From positions 1 to 64,000 of the forward strand of contig CBFHSX010000004.1 in NCBI GenBank assembly GCA_965658615.1: a stretch of 64,000 bases of DNA. Reading direction: 5' to 3'. Source of the DNA: UBA8337 sp965658615. Its GTDB lineage: Bacteria > Pseudomonadota > Alphaproteobacteria > RS24. The notes beneath the pieces were generated by a model. The model saw nothing but the letters and a program-made list of their open reading frames with translations, searched no databases and had not been told where the DNA came from. Shown here one piece after another: positions 52,236-62,151 of this stretch (positions are counted from its first letter, which is position 1; each line of letters begins with the position of its first letter). The position numbers and the translations under genes are program-made.

Positions 52236-53600
52236 CTAAAATGCCAGCTCTTTATAAATGCGGGTGATATCGCCGCCCCATGCGGTGCGGTATCTGTCAA
52301 CCAGTCGCGCCGCCGGGCTTTGGCCGTCAGCGATAATTTGCTGCAAATAGGCCAAGAAAACCGTCTCATCGCCGCCTGCGCCATCGCCGCGGGCGCGGTT
52401 TTTCAGCCCTTGTTCGGCCATGACCAGAACATCACGCGCCATATCCAAAAGCGTGCCATTGCGGAACGGCGTGTCCAGCCCCTGCAGCGGCACTTGCCGG
52501 CGAAGCGCGTCGCGCTCTTCTTGCGTCCAATCGGCGATGTAAGCCGCCGCTTGGCTTTGCGTCGCAGCATCGTAGAGCAGCCCGACCCAAAAAGCGGGCA
52601 GCGCGCAAAGCGATGACCACGGGCCGCTATCGGCACCACGCATTTCGATAAACCGCTTCACTCGGGCTTCGGGAAATAGCGTGGTCAAATGGTCTTCCCA
52701 ATCATTTTCGGTCGGCAATTCGCCCGGCAGAGCCGGTAATTTGCCGTCGAGAAAATCGCGGAAGCTCATGCCCAGCGTGTTGACGAATTGGCCATCGCGC
52801 ATGATGAAATACATCGGAACATCGAGCGCATAATCAACATATTGTTCAAAACCGAAGCCCTCGTCGAAAACGAAAGGCAGCATGCCGGTGCGCGCGCCAT
52901 CCGTATCCAGCCAAATCGCTGAACGCTCGGATACGCGGCCGGTCGGCTGGCCATCCTTGAACGGCGAATTGGCAAATAGCGCCGTCGCCAAGGGTTGCAG
53001 CGCCAGCGCGATGCGCAGCTTTTCGACCATATCGGCCTCCGAGCCGAAATCGAGATTGACCTGGACCGTGGCGGTCAAATACATCATTTCCAGCCCGCGC
53101 GTGCCCTGTTTGGGCATGTATTTATTCATCAGCAGATAACGCCCTTTGGGCATTTGCGGCGCTTCGTCCAGCCCCCAAGCGGGCGCATAACCAAGCCCCA
53201 TATAAGACTGGCCAAGCTCTTGCGCGACGGCTTGCACTTCTTTCAAATGGCCGGATACTTCGGCGCAGGTCTGATGGATATTCTCCAAAGGCGCGCCCGA
53301 CAATTCCAATTGCCCGGCCGGCTCCAGCGTCACCGAGCCGCCGCCCTGCGCCGCGTCGCGCACCAGCCCGACCAGTGTCTCACCTTCATATTTGCCCTGC
53401 CAGCCAAACCGCATCAGCCCGCTCAGCATGGCGTGAATACCGTCCGGCCCGTCATAGGGCAGCGGCGTCATATCCTTGCTGCGATAGCCGAATTTTTCAT
53501 GCTCTGTGCCGATGCGCCATTGCTCGACCGGTTTGCACCCGGCTTCCATCCAGCGTTTCAAATCATCGGGGCTGTGCATGAGGGCCGGCGCGTCAGACAT
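52236..53600 (-). CDS. gshA: glutamate-cysteine ligase (GCS2/plant-like type)
   Basis: GshA joins glutamate and cysteine, the first step of glutathione synthesis. The 454-residue protein matches the alphaproteobacterial/plant-type ligases: WRIGTEHEKFGYR near residue 29, GGSVTLEPAGQLELSGAPL, MTATVQVNLDFGSE-like wording (YLTATVQVNLDFGSEADM), FMNTLGMSFRDFLDGKLP-like segment and FIEMRGADSGPWSSLCALPAFWVGL. AGGAGATCACAC precedes the ATG. It is followed upstream by rsmE on the same strand, another common alphaproteobacterial pairing. Confidence 0.95.
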   Translation of the reverse strand: MSDAPALMHSPDDLKRWMEAGCKPVEQWRIGTEHEKFGYRSKDMTPLPYDGPDGIHAMLSGLMRFGWQGKYEGETLVGLVRDAAQGGGSVTLEPAGQLELSGAPLENIHQTCAEVSGHLKEVQAVAQELGQSYMGLGYAPAWGLDEAPQMPKGRYLLMNKYMPKQGTRGLEMMYLTATVQVNLDFGSEADMVEKLRIALALQPLATALFANSPFKDGQPTGRVSERSAIWLDTDGARTGMLPFVFDEGFGFEQYVDYALDVPMYFIMRDGQFVNTLGMSFRDFLDGKLPALPGELPTENDWEDHLTTLFPEARVKRFIEMRGADSGPWSSLCALPAFWVGLLYDAATQSQAAAYIADWTQEERDALRRQVPLQGLDTPFRNGTLLDMARDVLVMAEQGLKNRARGDGAGGDETVFLAYLQQIIADGQSPAARLVDRYRTAWGGDITRIYKELAF

Positions 53601-53685
53601 GTGTGATCTCCTGCACGCGCAACATGCGACGTGGTGTGCTCAGAATGTAGTGCTGTTTAAGGCAAACGACAAGGCGGGGCAATGG

Positions 53686-54423
53686 TTACCAATCACCCAA
53701 TTGCGCTTGCAGGCGCGCCAATGCCGCCACAACGGCCGTATCCGTCCGCAGGATGCGCGGGCCAAGCGTCAGGCTGTGCGTATCGTCGCGCGCTTTCAGC
53801 GCAGCGCGTTCAGCGGCGTCAAAGCCTCCCTCCGGGCCGATCAGAAGCGCCAATTTATGGCCGTTCAGCTTGGCCATATCGAGCCGCGCTTCGGGCCCGG
53901 CTTCTTCGTCGCAAAAGATAATCTGTCGGTCGGGCGGAAAATCGGCCAACACATCGCTGAGACGTTGCGGCGCCGCGAGGTGCGGCAGGCTCATAATATT
54001 GCACTGCTCGGCCGCCTCAATAATATTGGCGGCAAGCTTGTCCAGCTTTATATGTTTGCCGCCCTGTGTGCGCGCCGTCATCACAGGCACAAGCCGTCCG
54101 ACCCCCATTTCGGTTGCTTTTTGCGCCAGATAATCGAGCCGGTCCTTTTTCACAGGCGCGACCAGCAGCCAAATATCGCCGGCCGCATCCTGAGGGCGGG
54201 TCTGTGTCTCGAGTCTCAGGCACACTTGTTTCTTGCCGACCGTCTCCAGCCTGCCGCGCCATTCGCCATCGCGCCCGTTAAAGACAAGCAGCGGCGCGCC
54301 GACCGCCAGCCGCAGCACATTGCGGATATAATGCGCCTGCTTGGCGTCCATCTCAACCAGACCTTTGGCGGTCAAATCGGCAGCGACATGAAGGCGCTGG
54401 ACTGTCGCATCGGCTCGTGCCAT
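53686..54423 (-). CDS. rsmE: 16S rRNA (uracil-1498-N3) methyltransferase
   Basis: The 245-residue SPOUT-fold enzyme has an N-terminal PUA-like domain and a C-terminal trefoil-knot domain with LLIGPEGGFDAAERAALKA and SLTLGPRILRTDTAVVAALARLQ, the SAM-binding knot. APVKKDRLDYLAQKATEMGV is a typical RsmE segment. It methylates U1498 in the decoding region of 16S rRNA. ATG 54423 is used; the frame is open upstream but overlaps the divergent ubiA. It lies 85 bases before gshA. Confidence 0.94.
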   Translation of the reverse strand: MARADATVQRLHVAADLTAKGLVEMDAKQAHYIRNVLRLAVGAPLLVFNGRDGEWRGRLETVGKKQVCLRLETQTRPQDAAGDIWLLVAPVKKDRLDYLAQKATEMGVGRLVPVMTARTQGGKHIKLDKLAANIIEAAEQCNIMSLPHLAAPQRLSDVLADFPPDRQIIFCDEEAGPEARLDMAKLNGHKLALLIGPEGGFDAAERAALKARDDTHSLTLGPRILRTDTAVVAALARLQAQLGDW

Positions 54424-54455
54424 GTCATACTCCACACTACTCACACGCTTGTGCC

Positions 54456-55412
54456 ATGAAAGGGCCATTGGTTTCAATGCCGCAGCAGGATGAAAACGCA
54501 CCGCAAATGGCGCCGCAGGATACGCAAGGCGCGAATCTGCTGCTGCGCCTGACACCAAAGCGTTTTCTGCCTTTCGCGCAATTGGCGCGGCTCGACCGAC
54601 CGATCGGCACATGGCTTTTATTCTGGCCGTGTTTTTGGGGCATGGCTCTGGCACTGGCCGGCGCGGGCAACTATCCGCCGCTTGTTTTTGTGGCACTGTT
54701 CGGTATCGGTTCCATCGTCATGCGCGGCGCCGGATGCACATTTAATGATATTGCCGATCGCGATATTGATGCAATGGTCGAGCGCACTGCCTTGCGCCCG
54801 CTGCCCTCGGGGCGCGTCAGCGTTTTGGGCGCATGGGGATTTTTGCTCCTGCAGGCCTTTATCGGCCTCATCATATTGCTGCAATTTAACTGGCTGACGA
54901 TCGGGCTGGGCTTTGCTTCATTGGGGCTGGTGGCGCTTTATCCGTTTATGAAGCGGGTCACTTATTGGCCGCAATTTTTCCTCGGCCTGACCTTTAATTG
55001 GGGGGCGCTGGTCGGCTATACGGCGATTGCCGGACAAATCGATGCGGCGGCATTGGTGCTTTATGCGGCGGGCCTTTTTTGGACACTGGGATATGATACG
55101 ATTTATGCGCATCAAGACCGCGAAGACGATGCGCTGATCGGTGTGCGCAGCACCGCCCTTTTGTTTGGCAGCCACACCAAAACCGCCTTGCTGTTCTTTT
55201 ATGGGGCCAGCCTCACCTGTCTGGCCATTGCCGGCTTTTTGGCGCAGCTTTCCATCCTGTTTTGGCCGGGGCTGGGGGTCGCCGCCTTTCATCTGCTGAT
55301 GCAAATCACGCGGCTCAATATTGACGATGGCGCGCGCTGTCTGGCATTGTTTCGCAGCAATCGCGACACCGGCCTGATTATTGCCGGCGCGCTACTGCTC
55401 GGCGTTTATTAG
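54456..55412 (+). CDS. ubiA: 4-hydroxybenzoate polyprenyltransferase
   Basis: UbiA attaches the polyprenyl chain (made by the IspB-type enzyme at 12615) to 4-hydroxybenzoate in ubiquinone synthesis. The 318-residue membrane protein has LARLDRPIGTWLLFWPCFWG, the first Asp motif GCTFNDIADRDIDAMVERT with ALRPLPSG, and the second TLGYDTIYAHQDREDDALIG. Start 54456 is a choice among in-frame ATGs (54477 is possible); neither has a strong site. It diverges from rsmE. Confidence 0.94.
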   Translation: MKGPLVSMPQQDENAPQMAPQDTQGANLLLRLTPKRFLPFAQLARLDRPIGTWLLFWPCFWGMALALAGAGNYPPLVFVALFGIGSIVMRGAGCTFNDIADRDIDAMVERTALRPLPSGRVSVLGAWGFLLLQAFIGLIILLQFNWLTIGLGFASLGLVALYPFMKRVTYWPQFFLGLTFNWGALVGYTAIAGQIDAAALVLYAAGLFWTLGYDTIYAHQDREDDALIGVRSTALLFGSHTKTALLFFYGASLTCLAIAGFLAQLSILFWPGLGVAAFHLLMQITRLNIDDGARCLALFRSNRDTGLIIAGALLLGVY

Positions 55413-55475
55413 GCCAAAACGTCGCCCCGCATGGATGGGGGTGTAACTTGGCGCAAAAAGGCTTATGTTACCGGC

Positions 55476-56525
55476 ATGGATATGACAGACACGCTTCCGA
55501 AAAAGCTGCGCTATCAGGCGCGCGAGATTGTGCGCGACGATAAGGTTTTGGCCAAATTGCAATCGCGCTCCGACCTTATCGGCTTGGCCCTTATCGCGCA
55601 TGGCTGGGGCATGATATTCGGTGCCATGGCGCTGTTTTATGTGTTTCCCAATCCGCTGACTTTTATACTGGCGATCATGATTATCGGCGCGCGCCAATTG
55701 GGCCTCGCCGTTTTAATGCATGATGCGGCGCATAATGCGCTGTTCAAAACGCTGTCTTGGAACAATTCATTGGCCGATTGGCTCTGCGCTTATCCGCTCA
55801 TGGCGCGCACCGACGCCTATCGCCGTTATCATTTGGTGCATCATACGCGCACCCAGCAAGATGACGATCCCGACCTTATCTTGTCGAAACCGTTTCCGAT
55901 TACGCGCAAAAGCCTGCGCCGCAAAATCATCCGCGACCTGACCGGCCAGACCGGTTATCAGCAAAGAAAAGCGCAAATCATCAATGCGCTGGGCAAAAAA
56001 GAGCTTGGATTTTTCGGCCGCGTGAAGCATTTCAATCAAAAGCTCGGCGCGGCGATTGTGACCAATCTTGTTATTCTCGGCATTTGCAGCGCGCTGTTTC
56101 ATTGGTCTTATTATCTGATGTTCTGGCTGCTGCCTTTCCTGACCTGGCACATGGCGATTACGCGGCTGCGCAATATTGCCGAACACGCTATTGTGCCTGA
56201 CAATAATGATGCTTTCCGTTCCTCACGCACCACCAAAACAAGCTGGCTCGACCGCCTCGTCATCGCCCCCTATTGGGTCAATTATCATGTCGAGCACCAT
56301 CTGATTATGCATGTGCCATGCTATCGCCTGCCGCTATTTCACAAATATCTCAAAAAGCAGGGGCTTGAGGCGCGTATGGAAACGGCCGAGAGCTATTGGG
56401 AAGTGCTGCGCCGCGCCACCGCACGCCCGAACGACGAAGACAAGCCCGGCAATGTCGTCCATAATGGCCGTAACCGCCTGAAGGGCACTTTCACCGACGG
56501 TTTCGAAGAAACCCCCACCGCCTAG
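55476..56525 (+). CDS. membrane fatty acid desaturase family protein
   Basis: The 349-residue protein has the three histidine boxes of membrane di-iron desaturases: HDAAH (82-86), HLVHH (119-123) and HVEHH (271-275), placed between hydrophobic segments (about 34-55, 62-82, 195-225). AEHAIVPDN before the third box is a frequent feature of this superfamily. The substrate may be a fatty acyl lipid, a carotenoid or a hydroxylatable sphingoid-like lipid; sequence alone does not decide. Start 55476 is chosen since the extra N-terminus from 55431 is unlike the family and a -10-like TATGTT lies six bases before 55476. It sits between ubiA and pmbA. Confidence 0.88.
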   Translation: MDMTDTLPKKLRYQAREIVRDDKVLAKLQSRSDLIGLALIAHGWGMIFGAMALFYVFPNPLTFILAIMIIGARQLGLAVLMHDAAHNALFKTLSWNNSLADWLCAYPLMARTDAYRRYHLVHHTRTQQDDDPDLILSKPFPITRKSLRRKIIRDLTGQTGYQQRKAQIINALGKKELGFFGRVKHFNQKLGAAIVTNLVILGICSALFHWSYYLMFWLLPFLTWHMAITRLRNIAEHAIVPDNNDAFRSSRTTKTSWLDRLVIAPYWVNYHVEHHLIMHVPCYRLPLFHKYLKKQGLEARMETAESYWEVLRRATARPNDEDKPGNVVHNGRNRLKGTFTDGFEETPTA

Positions 56526-56540
56526 AAAACTGGAAATACC

Positions 56541-57878
56541 ATGTCTGATGCCAATCTCGATCTGGCACAAAAACTTATCGCGTTAACGCTCGCCGCCGGG
56601 GCCGATGCGGCCGACACAATTGTCAGCGACAGCGCCTCTTTGAGCCTTTCATGCCGCATGGGCGAATTGGAGGATTGCGAGCGCGCCGAAAGCCGCGATG
56701 TCGGCTTGCGCGCCATGATCGGACAAAAACAGGCCTTTGTCTCCGGCTCAGCCGTCGATGAAGCAGCGCTTAAGAAATTGGCACAACGCGCCGTCGATAT
56801 GGCGCAAGCCACGCCCGAAGATCGCTATTGCGGCTTTGCCCCGAAAGACCGTCTGGCCACTGACCTGCCCGATTTGGATATTGCCGACCCGCATGAGCCC
56901 AGCGCCGATGACCTTCTGGCTATGGCGCAGGCCTGCGAAGCCGCCGCGCGCAGCGTTGACGGCATCACCAATTCAGAGGGTGCCGGTGCCGGTTGGGGGC
57001 AAGCCACCACCGCATTGGCAACCAGTGACGGCTTTGCCGGTGCCTATACCAGCACCAGCTTTTCGGTCAGCTGCGCCGTGATTGGCGGCGAAGGCGACGC
57101 GATGGAGCGCGATTATGCCAGCCATTCGGCGCGCTATCTTGAAGACCTCGACGCGCCCGAAGCCATTGGCCACCGCGCCGGTACGCGCACGATTGAGCGC
57201 CTCAACCCGCGCAAAATCGAAAGCACCAAGGCCAATGTGGTGTATCACCCGCGCGTTTCGGCCTCGCTGCTCGGCCATTTGGCGGGCGCCATCACCGGCA
57301 CCTCAATTGCGCGCGGCACGTCTTTTTTGCGCGATGAGATGGGCAAGCAAATCATGAGCAACGCCATTACTGTTTGCGACGACCCGCTTATGCCGCGCGG
57401 CCTGCGCTCGGCGGGATTTGACGGCGAGGGTGTCGCTACCGGCAAATTGACGCCTGTCGAGGACGGCGTCCTGCAATGCTGGTTTCTGGACAGTTCATCG
57501 GCCCGCCAGCTTGAACTGGAAACAAATGGCCGCGCCGCGCGCGGTGCCGGTGGCCCGCCCGGCCCGTCGCCGACCAATTTATACATGCAGGCCGGTAATG
57601 TCTCGGTAGCCGATATGCTGAAGCAAATCGACACCGGCTTTTATGTTACCGAACTTATCGGCATGGGCGTTAATGGCGTAACCGGCGATTACAGTCGCGG
57701 CGCGTCGGGCTTTTGGATCGAGGGCGGCGAGATCGCCTATCCGGTCAGCGAGATCACCATCGCCTCAAATTTAAAAGACATGTTCATGCATATGACCCCG
57801 GCTGATGATCTGCAATTCCGCCGTGGCGTTAACGCGCCGACCGTTTTGGTCGAGGGCATGTCGCTGGCCGGGCTGTAA
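56541..57878 (+). CDS. pmbA: PmbA/TldE family protein
   Basis: The 445-residue partner of TldD lacks the HExxxH zinc motif, as expected. Family landmarks are RDVGLRAMIGQKQAFVSGS, VVYHPRVSASLLGHLAGAI, FDGEGVATGKLTPVEDGVL, GPSPTNLYMQAGN and YSRGASGFWIEGGEIAYPV. It forms a heterodimer with TldD. In many alphaproteobacteria pmbA sits just before lipid A genes such as waaA-lpxK, as here, with the ABC transporter in between. Confidence 0.94.
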   Translation: MSDANLDLAQKLIALTLAAGADAADTIVSDSASLSLSCRMGELEDCERAESRDVGLRAMIGQKQAFVSGSAVDEAALKKLAQRAVDMAQATPEDRYCGFAPKDRLATDLPDLDIADPHEPSADDLLAMAQACEAAARSVDGITNSEGAGAGWGQATTALATSDGFAGAYTSTSFSVSCAVIGGEGDAMERDYASHSARYLEDLDAPEAIGHRAGTRTIERLNPRKIESTKANVVYHPRVSASLLGHLAGAITGTSIARGTSFLRDEMGKQIMSNAITVCDDPLMPRGLRSAGFDGEGVATGKLTPVEDGVLQCWFLDSSSARQLELETNGRAARGAGGPPGPSPTNLYMQAGNVSVADMLKQIDTGFYVTELIGMGVNGVTGDYSRGASGFWIEGGEIAYPVSEITIASNLKDMFMHMTPADDLQFRRGVNAPTVLVEGMSLAGL

Positions 57879-57972
57879 GCCCCCCTCTTTAAAAGCCAAA
57901 TAGGAAGACGCGCCGAAAAATGGCCATAATGTGCTATAAATTCGAATCTGAGGGATTGAAAAGAGGGCAATT

Positions 57973-59811
57973 GTGAGCCAACACGCCGCCGAGAGTGACG
58001 CAATCGACGTCACGCATAATCAGCGCCATGATGTGCAAGCGCGCTATCAGGCGCGCCGCTCGCGCTCCATCGCCCTCATTGAGCGCATGCTGCGCAGCTA
58101 TCTGCGCCCCTATTTATGGCTGCTCGGCCTGTCGATCCTGGCCAATGTGATTATCGCCGCCACAACAGGTGCCCTGCCCTGGTTTATCCAGCAGGCGATT
58201 GATGAGGTGTTCACCGAGAAAAACGAGACCATGCTGCTGCTCATTCCGGCCGGTGTGGTGGCCATATCGCTGGTTAAGGGACTGGCGACTTATGGCTCCA
58301 ATGTGATTATGAATTTTGTCGGCCAACGCTCGACCGCCAATTTGCAGCGCGACTTATTTGCCCGTCTGGTGCATGGCGATTTGGCTTATGTGTCGTCGCA
58401 ACATACCGGTGCCTATATTTCGATTTTCATGAATGATGCGACGCGCTTGCGCGACACGGTCTCCAATATCATCATCGCACTGGTGCGGCATTTGCTGACC
58501 ATTATCGCGCTGATTGCTTTCATGTTTACGATTAACTGGCATTTGGCACTGATTTACACAATCATCGTTGTGCCCATGGGTATCTCTTCGATGCGGCGGC
58601 TGGGGCGTGTCACCCGCACCGCCTCGCGCCAAAGCCTTGAGGAAACCGGCGGGCTGTCAACATTGATTGCCGAGACACTGGGGGGCTTGCGTATCGTCAA
58701 AGCCTATGGGCAAGAGCGTGACCAGATTGCCCGCGCCGGCTCCACCATTGACCGTGTGCTCGAATTTACCATGCGCGCCATACGCGCCCGCGCCGCCGCC
58801 AGCCCCGCCATTGAGGCACTGGCCGGTGTCGCTGTCGGGGCGATTATCTTTGTCGGTGGCTATCAATCCATGCAGGGTAATTTGACGGCGGGTGAATTTA
58901 TGGGCTTCATCACGGCGCTGCTGGCGGTCTATCAACCGCTCCGCTCGGTCGCCAATATGCAGACCATTTTGCAAGAGGGTGTCTCAGCCGGTACGCGCGT
59001 CTTTGCCATTCTCGACCAGCATGATGCGGTGGTCGATGCGCGTGACGCCAAAACCCTCAAGGTTAACCGGGCCAGCCTGCGCTTCGACAATGTCGTCTTC
59101 CGATATGAAGGGCGTAACTTGCCCGCGCTGAACGGCGTCAGTATTGACGCGCCCGCCGGCCAGACCATTGCGCTGGTCGGTGCCTCGGGTTCGGGCAAAT
59201 CCACGCTTTTGAATTTGGTGCTGCGGTTTTTCGATGCCAATACGGGCCGGATTGAAATTGACGGGCAGGATATTCGCGCCGTAACCTTGGAAAGCCTGCG
59301 CGCCGCCACGGCTTTGGTGACGCAAGACCCGTTTTTGTTCGACGACACAATCGCCAATAATATCGCCTATGGCACACCCGATGCGACGCACGCCGATATT
59401 GAGCAAGCGGCGCGGCAAGCAGCGGCCCATGAGTTTATCACGGCCATGCCCGAGGGCTATGAAACCCGCGTCGGTGAGAGCGGCTTGCGCCTGTCGGGCG
59501 GTCAAAAGCAGCGCATTGCCATTGCCCGCGCCATGTTGAAGGACGCGCCCATCCTGCTGCTCGACGAAGCCACTTCGGCGCTCGATACAGCATCGGAACA
59601 AAAAGTGCAGCAAGCGCTCAACGTGCTGATGCAGGGCCGCACCTCGCTGGTCATCGCGCATCGGCTGTCAACCATTATGCACGCCGACCGCATTTTCGTT
59701 ATGCGGGAGGGCCAAGTGGTGGAAGACGGCAAGCACGATGATTTGTTGGCGCAAGGCGGCGTTTACGCCGATCTCTATGACAAGCAATTCAGCAATGAGG
59801 CCGGTGGATGA
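57973..59811 (+). CDS. MsbA-like lipid A/multidrug ABC exporter (fused permease-ATPase)
   Basis: The 612-residue protein has a type I exporter membrane domain (six helices, about residues 50-340) and one nucleotide-binding domain with Walker A LVGASGSGKSTLLNLV, signature LRLSGGQKQRIAIARAML and Walker B PILLLDEATSALD. Its position directly before waaA, with overlapping codons, and lpxK supports flipping of lipid A-core across the inner membrane, the MsbA role. Sequence alone cannot exclude a drug or lipid exporter. The start is GTG with AGAGGG just upstream. Confidence 0.9.
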   Translation: MSQHAAESDAIDVTHNQRHDVQARYQARRSRSIALIERMLRSYLRPYLWLLGLSILANVIIAATTGALPWFIQQAIDEVFTEKNETMLLLIPAGVVAISLVKGLATYGSNVIMNFVGQRSTANLQRDLFARLVHGDLAYVSSQHTGAYISIFMNDATRLRDTVSNIIIALVRHLLTIIALIAFMFTINWHLALIYTIIVVPMGISSMRRLGRVTRTASRQSLEETGGLSTLIAETLGGLRIVKAYGQERDQIARAGSTIDRVLEFTMRAIRARAAASPAIEALAGVAVGAIIFVGGYQSMQGNLTAGEFMGFITALLAVYQPLRSVANMQTILQEGVSAGTRVFAILDQHDAVVDARDAKTLKVNRASLRFDNVVFRYEGRNLPALNGVSIDAPAGQTIALVGASGSGKSTLLNLVLRFFDANTGRIEIDGQDIRAVTLESLRAATALVTQDPFLFDDTIANNIAYGTPDATHADIEQAARQAAAHEFITAMPEGYETRVGESGLRLSGGQKQRIAIARAMLKDAPILLLDEATSALDTASEQKVQQALNVLMQGRTSLVIAHRLSTIMHADRIFVMREGQVVEDGKHDDLLAQGGVYADLYDKQFSNEAGG

Positions 59812-61139
59812 CGCCACTTCGACTATATCGGTTTCTGGTATTTTTGGCCGGGCCGATATTGCGCCTCGGCCTGATGCGGCGCGCCCGAAAGGGCCGCGAG
59901 GACAAAGCCAGACTGCGCGAAAAACTTGGACATGCATCACTGAAACGGCCGCCCGCGCCGCTTATCTGGATACATGCAGCAAGTGTCGGCGAGACGATTT
60001 CCGTGCTGCCGCTGATCGGCGATATTCTCGAAAGCCGCCCGGCGCAAAGCGTGCTGCTGACCACGGGCACAGTGACGGCCGCTGCGACTATTGCCAAATT
60101 TCAAACCGCGCATCCCGATATGCGCGCCCGACTGCGCCATCAATATGCGCCGCTTGACCGACGCAATTGGATCGGTCGCTTTCTCGATCACTGGAAACCG
60201 GATGCGGCGTTTTGGGTTGAGAGCGAGATTTGGCCGAATATGGTGCTGGCTTGCGAGGCGCGCCGTATTCCGCTCATTATGTTGAATGGCCGCCTGTCAC
60301 CGCGTTCGTTTCATCGCTGGCGGCGCATGAAGCGCACGGCACAAAGACTGCTCGGTCGTTTCAGCCTGCTGATGGCGCAGGATAATATGACGGCGGAAAG
60401 GCTGCGCGCGCTCGGTCTCGACGATATTTTTACACCGGGTAATTTGAAGCTCGACGCGCCGCCCTTGCCGCATGATGGGGCGATGCTGGCTGATTTGCAG
60501 GCACAGCTGAACGGCCGGCCGGTCTGGCTGGCAGCCAGCACCCATCCGGGCGAAGAAAAGCAAATCGCCGACGCGCATGGCATTATCGCCAACGCCTATC
60601 CCAATGCGCTGACGCTGATTGCACCGCGCCATCCCAATCGCGGCAATGCGCTGGCGGCGGAGCTAAGAAAAGCCGGGGTCAATCTGGCGCAGCGCAGCGC
60701 CAATGAGCCGCTGACGCCTGAAACACAGATTTATCTGCTCGACACGCTGGGCGAGTTGGGGCTGTTTTACCGGCTGGTCGATATTACGCTGATGGGCGGC
60801 ACGCTGATACCGCATGGGGGGCAGAACCCGATTGAAGCGGCGCGCCTCGATTGCGCTATCCTGCACGGACCGCATATTGAGAATTTTCAGGAAATGTTTG
60901 ATACGCTGACCGCGCGCCAAGCGACCGGCGCGATTTCTGACAGCGCCACATTGGCGACACAAGTGCGCGCGCTATTGGATAATCCGGCACAGGCGCAACA
61001 AATGGCCAATGCCGCCATCGCCTATGCCGAAGCCATGAGCGGCACACGCGCGCGCGTGATGGAATTGATCGCGCCTTATTTGGCCGACCCCGCCGCCACG
61101 CCGAGCGCGCCGAAAGTGCTGGAGGCGCATGATGGCTGA
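59808..61139 (+). CDS. waaA: 3-deoxy-D-manno-octulosonic acid transferase
   Basis: WaaA (KdtA) adds Kdo residues from CMP-Kdo to the lipid A precursor at the inner membrane. The 443-residue GT30 protein has an N-terminal anchor (RLYRFLVFLAGPILRLGLM), IWIHAASVGETISVLPLI with the catalytic Glu, FWVESEIWPNMVLA, AASTHPGEEKQIADAH, and LMGGTLIPHGGQNPIEAARL. Its start overlaps the ABC transporter stop (ATGA) and its end overlaps lpxK, so the three genes form one unit. Confidence 0.95.
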   Translation: MTPLRLYRFLVFLAGPILRLGLMRRARKGREDKARLREKLGHASLKRPPAPLIWIHAASVGETISVLPLIGDILESRPAQSVLLTTGTVTAAATIAKFQTAHPDMRARLRHQYAPLDRRNWIGRFLDHWKPDAAFWVESEIWPNMVLACEARRIPLIMLNGRLSPRSFHRWRRMKRTAQRLLGRFSLLMAQDNMTAERLRALGLDDIFTPGNLKLDAPPLPHDGAMLADLQAQLNGRPVWLAASTHPGEEKQIADAHGIIANAYPNALTLIAPRHPNRGNALAAELRKAGVNLAQRSANEPLTPETQIYLLDTLGELGLFYRLVDITLMGGTLIPHGGQNPIEAARLDCAILHGPHIENFQEMFDTLTARQATGAISDSATLATQVRALLDNPAQAQQMANAAIAYAEAMSGTRARVMELIAPYLADPAATPSAPKVLEAHDG

Positions 61140-62151
61140 GCCGCGTTTTTGGCAGGGCAAAAACCATCCGCTGAGCCTCGCTTTGACACCGCTCAGTTGG
61201 CTATATGGTGGGCTGGAAGCACTGCGCCGCAAATTCTCACAGCCCCAACACCCGGGCAAGCCTGTCATTTGCATCGGCAATTTGACCGCCGGCGGGGCCG
61301 GCAAAACGCCGACTGTCGAATGGCTCATGGCCCAATTGCGAACCAATGGCCTGACACCTGCCATACTGTCACGCGGTTATGGGGGCACTGAAAAAGGTCC
61401 GCTTCGGGTCGACACAAAAATTCATGACGCCACACAAGTCGGCGACGAACCGCTTATGCTGGCGCAGGACACACCCGTCTATATCGGCGCCGACCGGATG
61501 GCCAGCCTGCGCCTCGCCGTGCACGACGGGCATGATGTGTTGGTCAAGGATGACGGGTTTCAAAACCCCGCTTTAGCGCATCATTTCAATCTGATTGTCG
61601 TCGACGGTGCCAGCGGGCTGGGCAATGGACGGCTTTTGCCGGCCGGGCCACTGCGCCAAAGGCTTGCCGTCGGCATCGGCAAGCTCGATGCGCTGCTGGT
61701 TATTGGCGCGCCCACCCACGCATCGCTGCCACCCTTGCGCGCCGCGCTCGATAAAATCGGCAAACCGGTTTTCACCGCCGCCATTGCCGCAACCCAATTG
61801 GGCAGCGGGCCGGTGCACGCTTTTTGCGGCATTGCCAAACCGGAAAAATTTCGGGCCAGCCTTGCGGCGCAGGGCTATGAGGTCAAAGCGATGAGTGCTT
61901 TTGCCGACCACCATAATTTCACCGAGGCCGAAGCGGCCAAATTGCTGGACAGTAAATTGCCCCTCATCACCACGCAAAAAGACATGGCGCGCTTGCACGG
62001 GGCTGCGGCCAATTCGGCGCGTGGGCGTTTGGCAGCGCGCGCCGCCACCCTACCCATCGCCCTGACGATTGACGATGAAGCGGCTTTGGTCGCGTTGATA
62101 AAATCCGCTTTGGCCGAAAAACAGGCCAATCAGCTTTATAAATCCTATTGA
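61132..62151 (+). CDS. lpxK: tetraacyldisaccharide 4'-kinase
   Basis: LpxK phosphorylates the lipid A disaccharide at the 4' position. The 339-residue P-loop protein has VICIGNLTAGGAGKTPTVEW (Walker A), ILSRGYGG, VYIGADRMASLRLAV and the VLVKDDGFQNPALAHHFNL motif with the DDGFQ box. ATG 61132 is chosen since GGAGG is six bases upstream; ATG 61129 is adjacent. It overlaps the end of the convergent M23 gene by seven bases. Confidence 0.96.
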   Translation: MAEPRFWQGKNHPLSLALTPLSWLYGGLEALRRKFSQPQHPGKPVICIGNLTAGGAGKTPTVEWLMAQLRTNGLTPAILSRGYGGTEKGPLRVDTKIHDATQVGDEPLMLAQDTPVYIGADRMASLRLAVHDGHDVLVKDDGFQNPALAHHFNLIVVDGASGLGNGRLLPAGPLRQRLAVGIGKLDALLVIGAPTHASLPPLRAALDKIGKPVFTAAIAATQLGSGPVHAFCGIAKPEKFRASLAAQGYEVKAMSAFADHHNFTEAEAAKLLDSKLPLITTQKDMARLHGAAANSARGRLAARAATLPIALTIDDEAALVALIKSALAEKQANQLYKSY

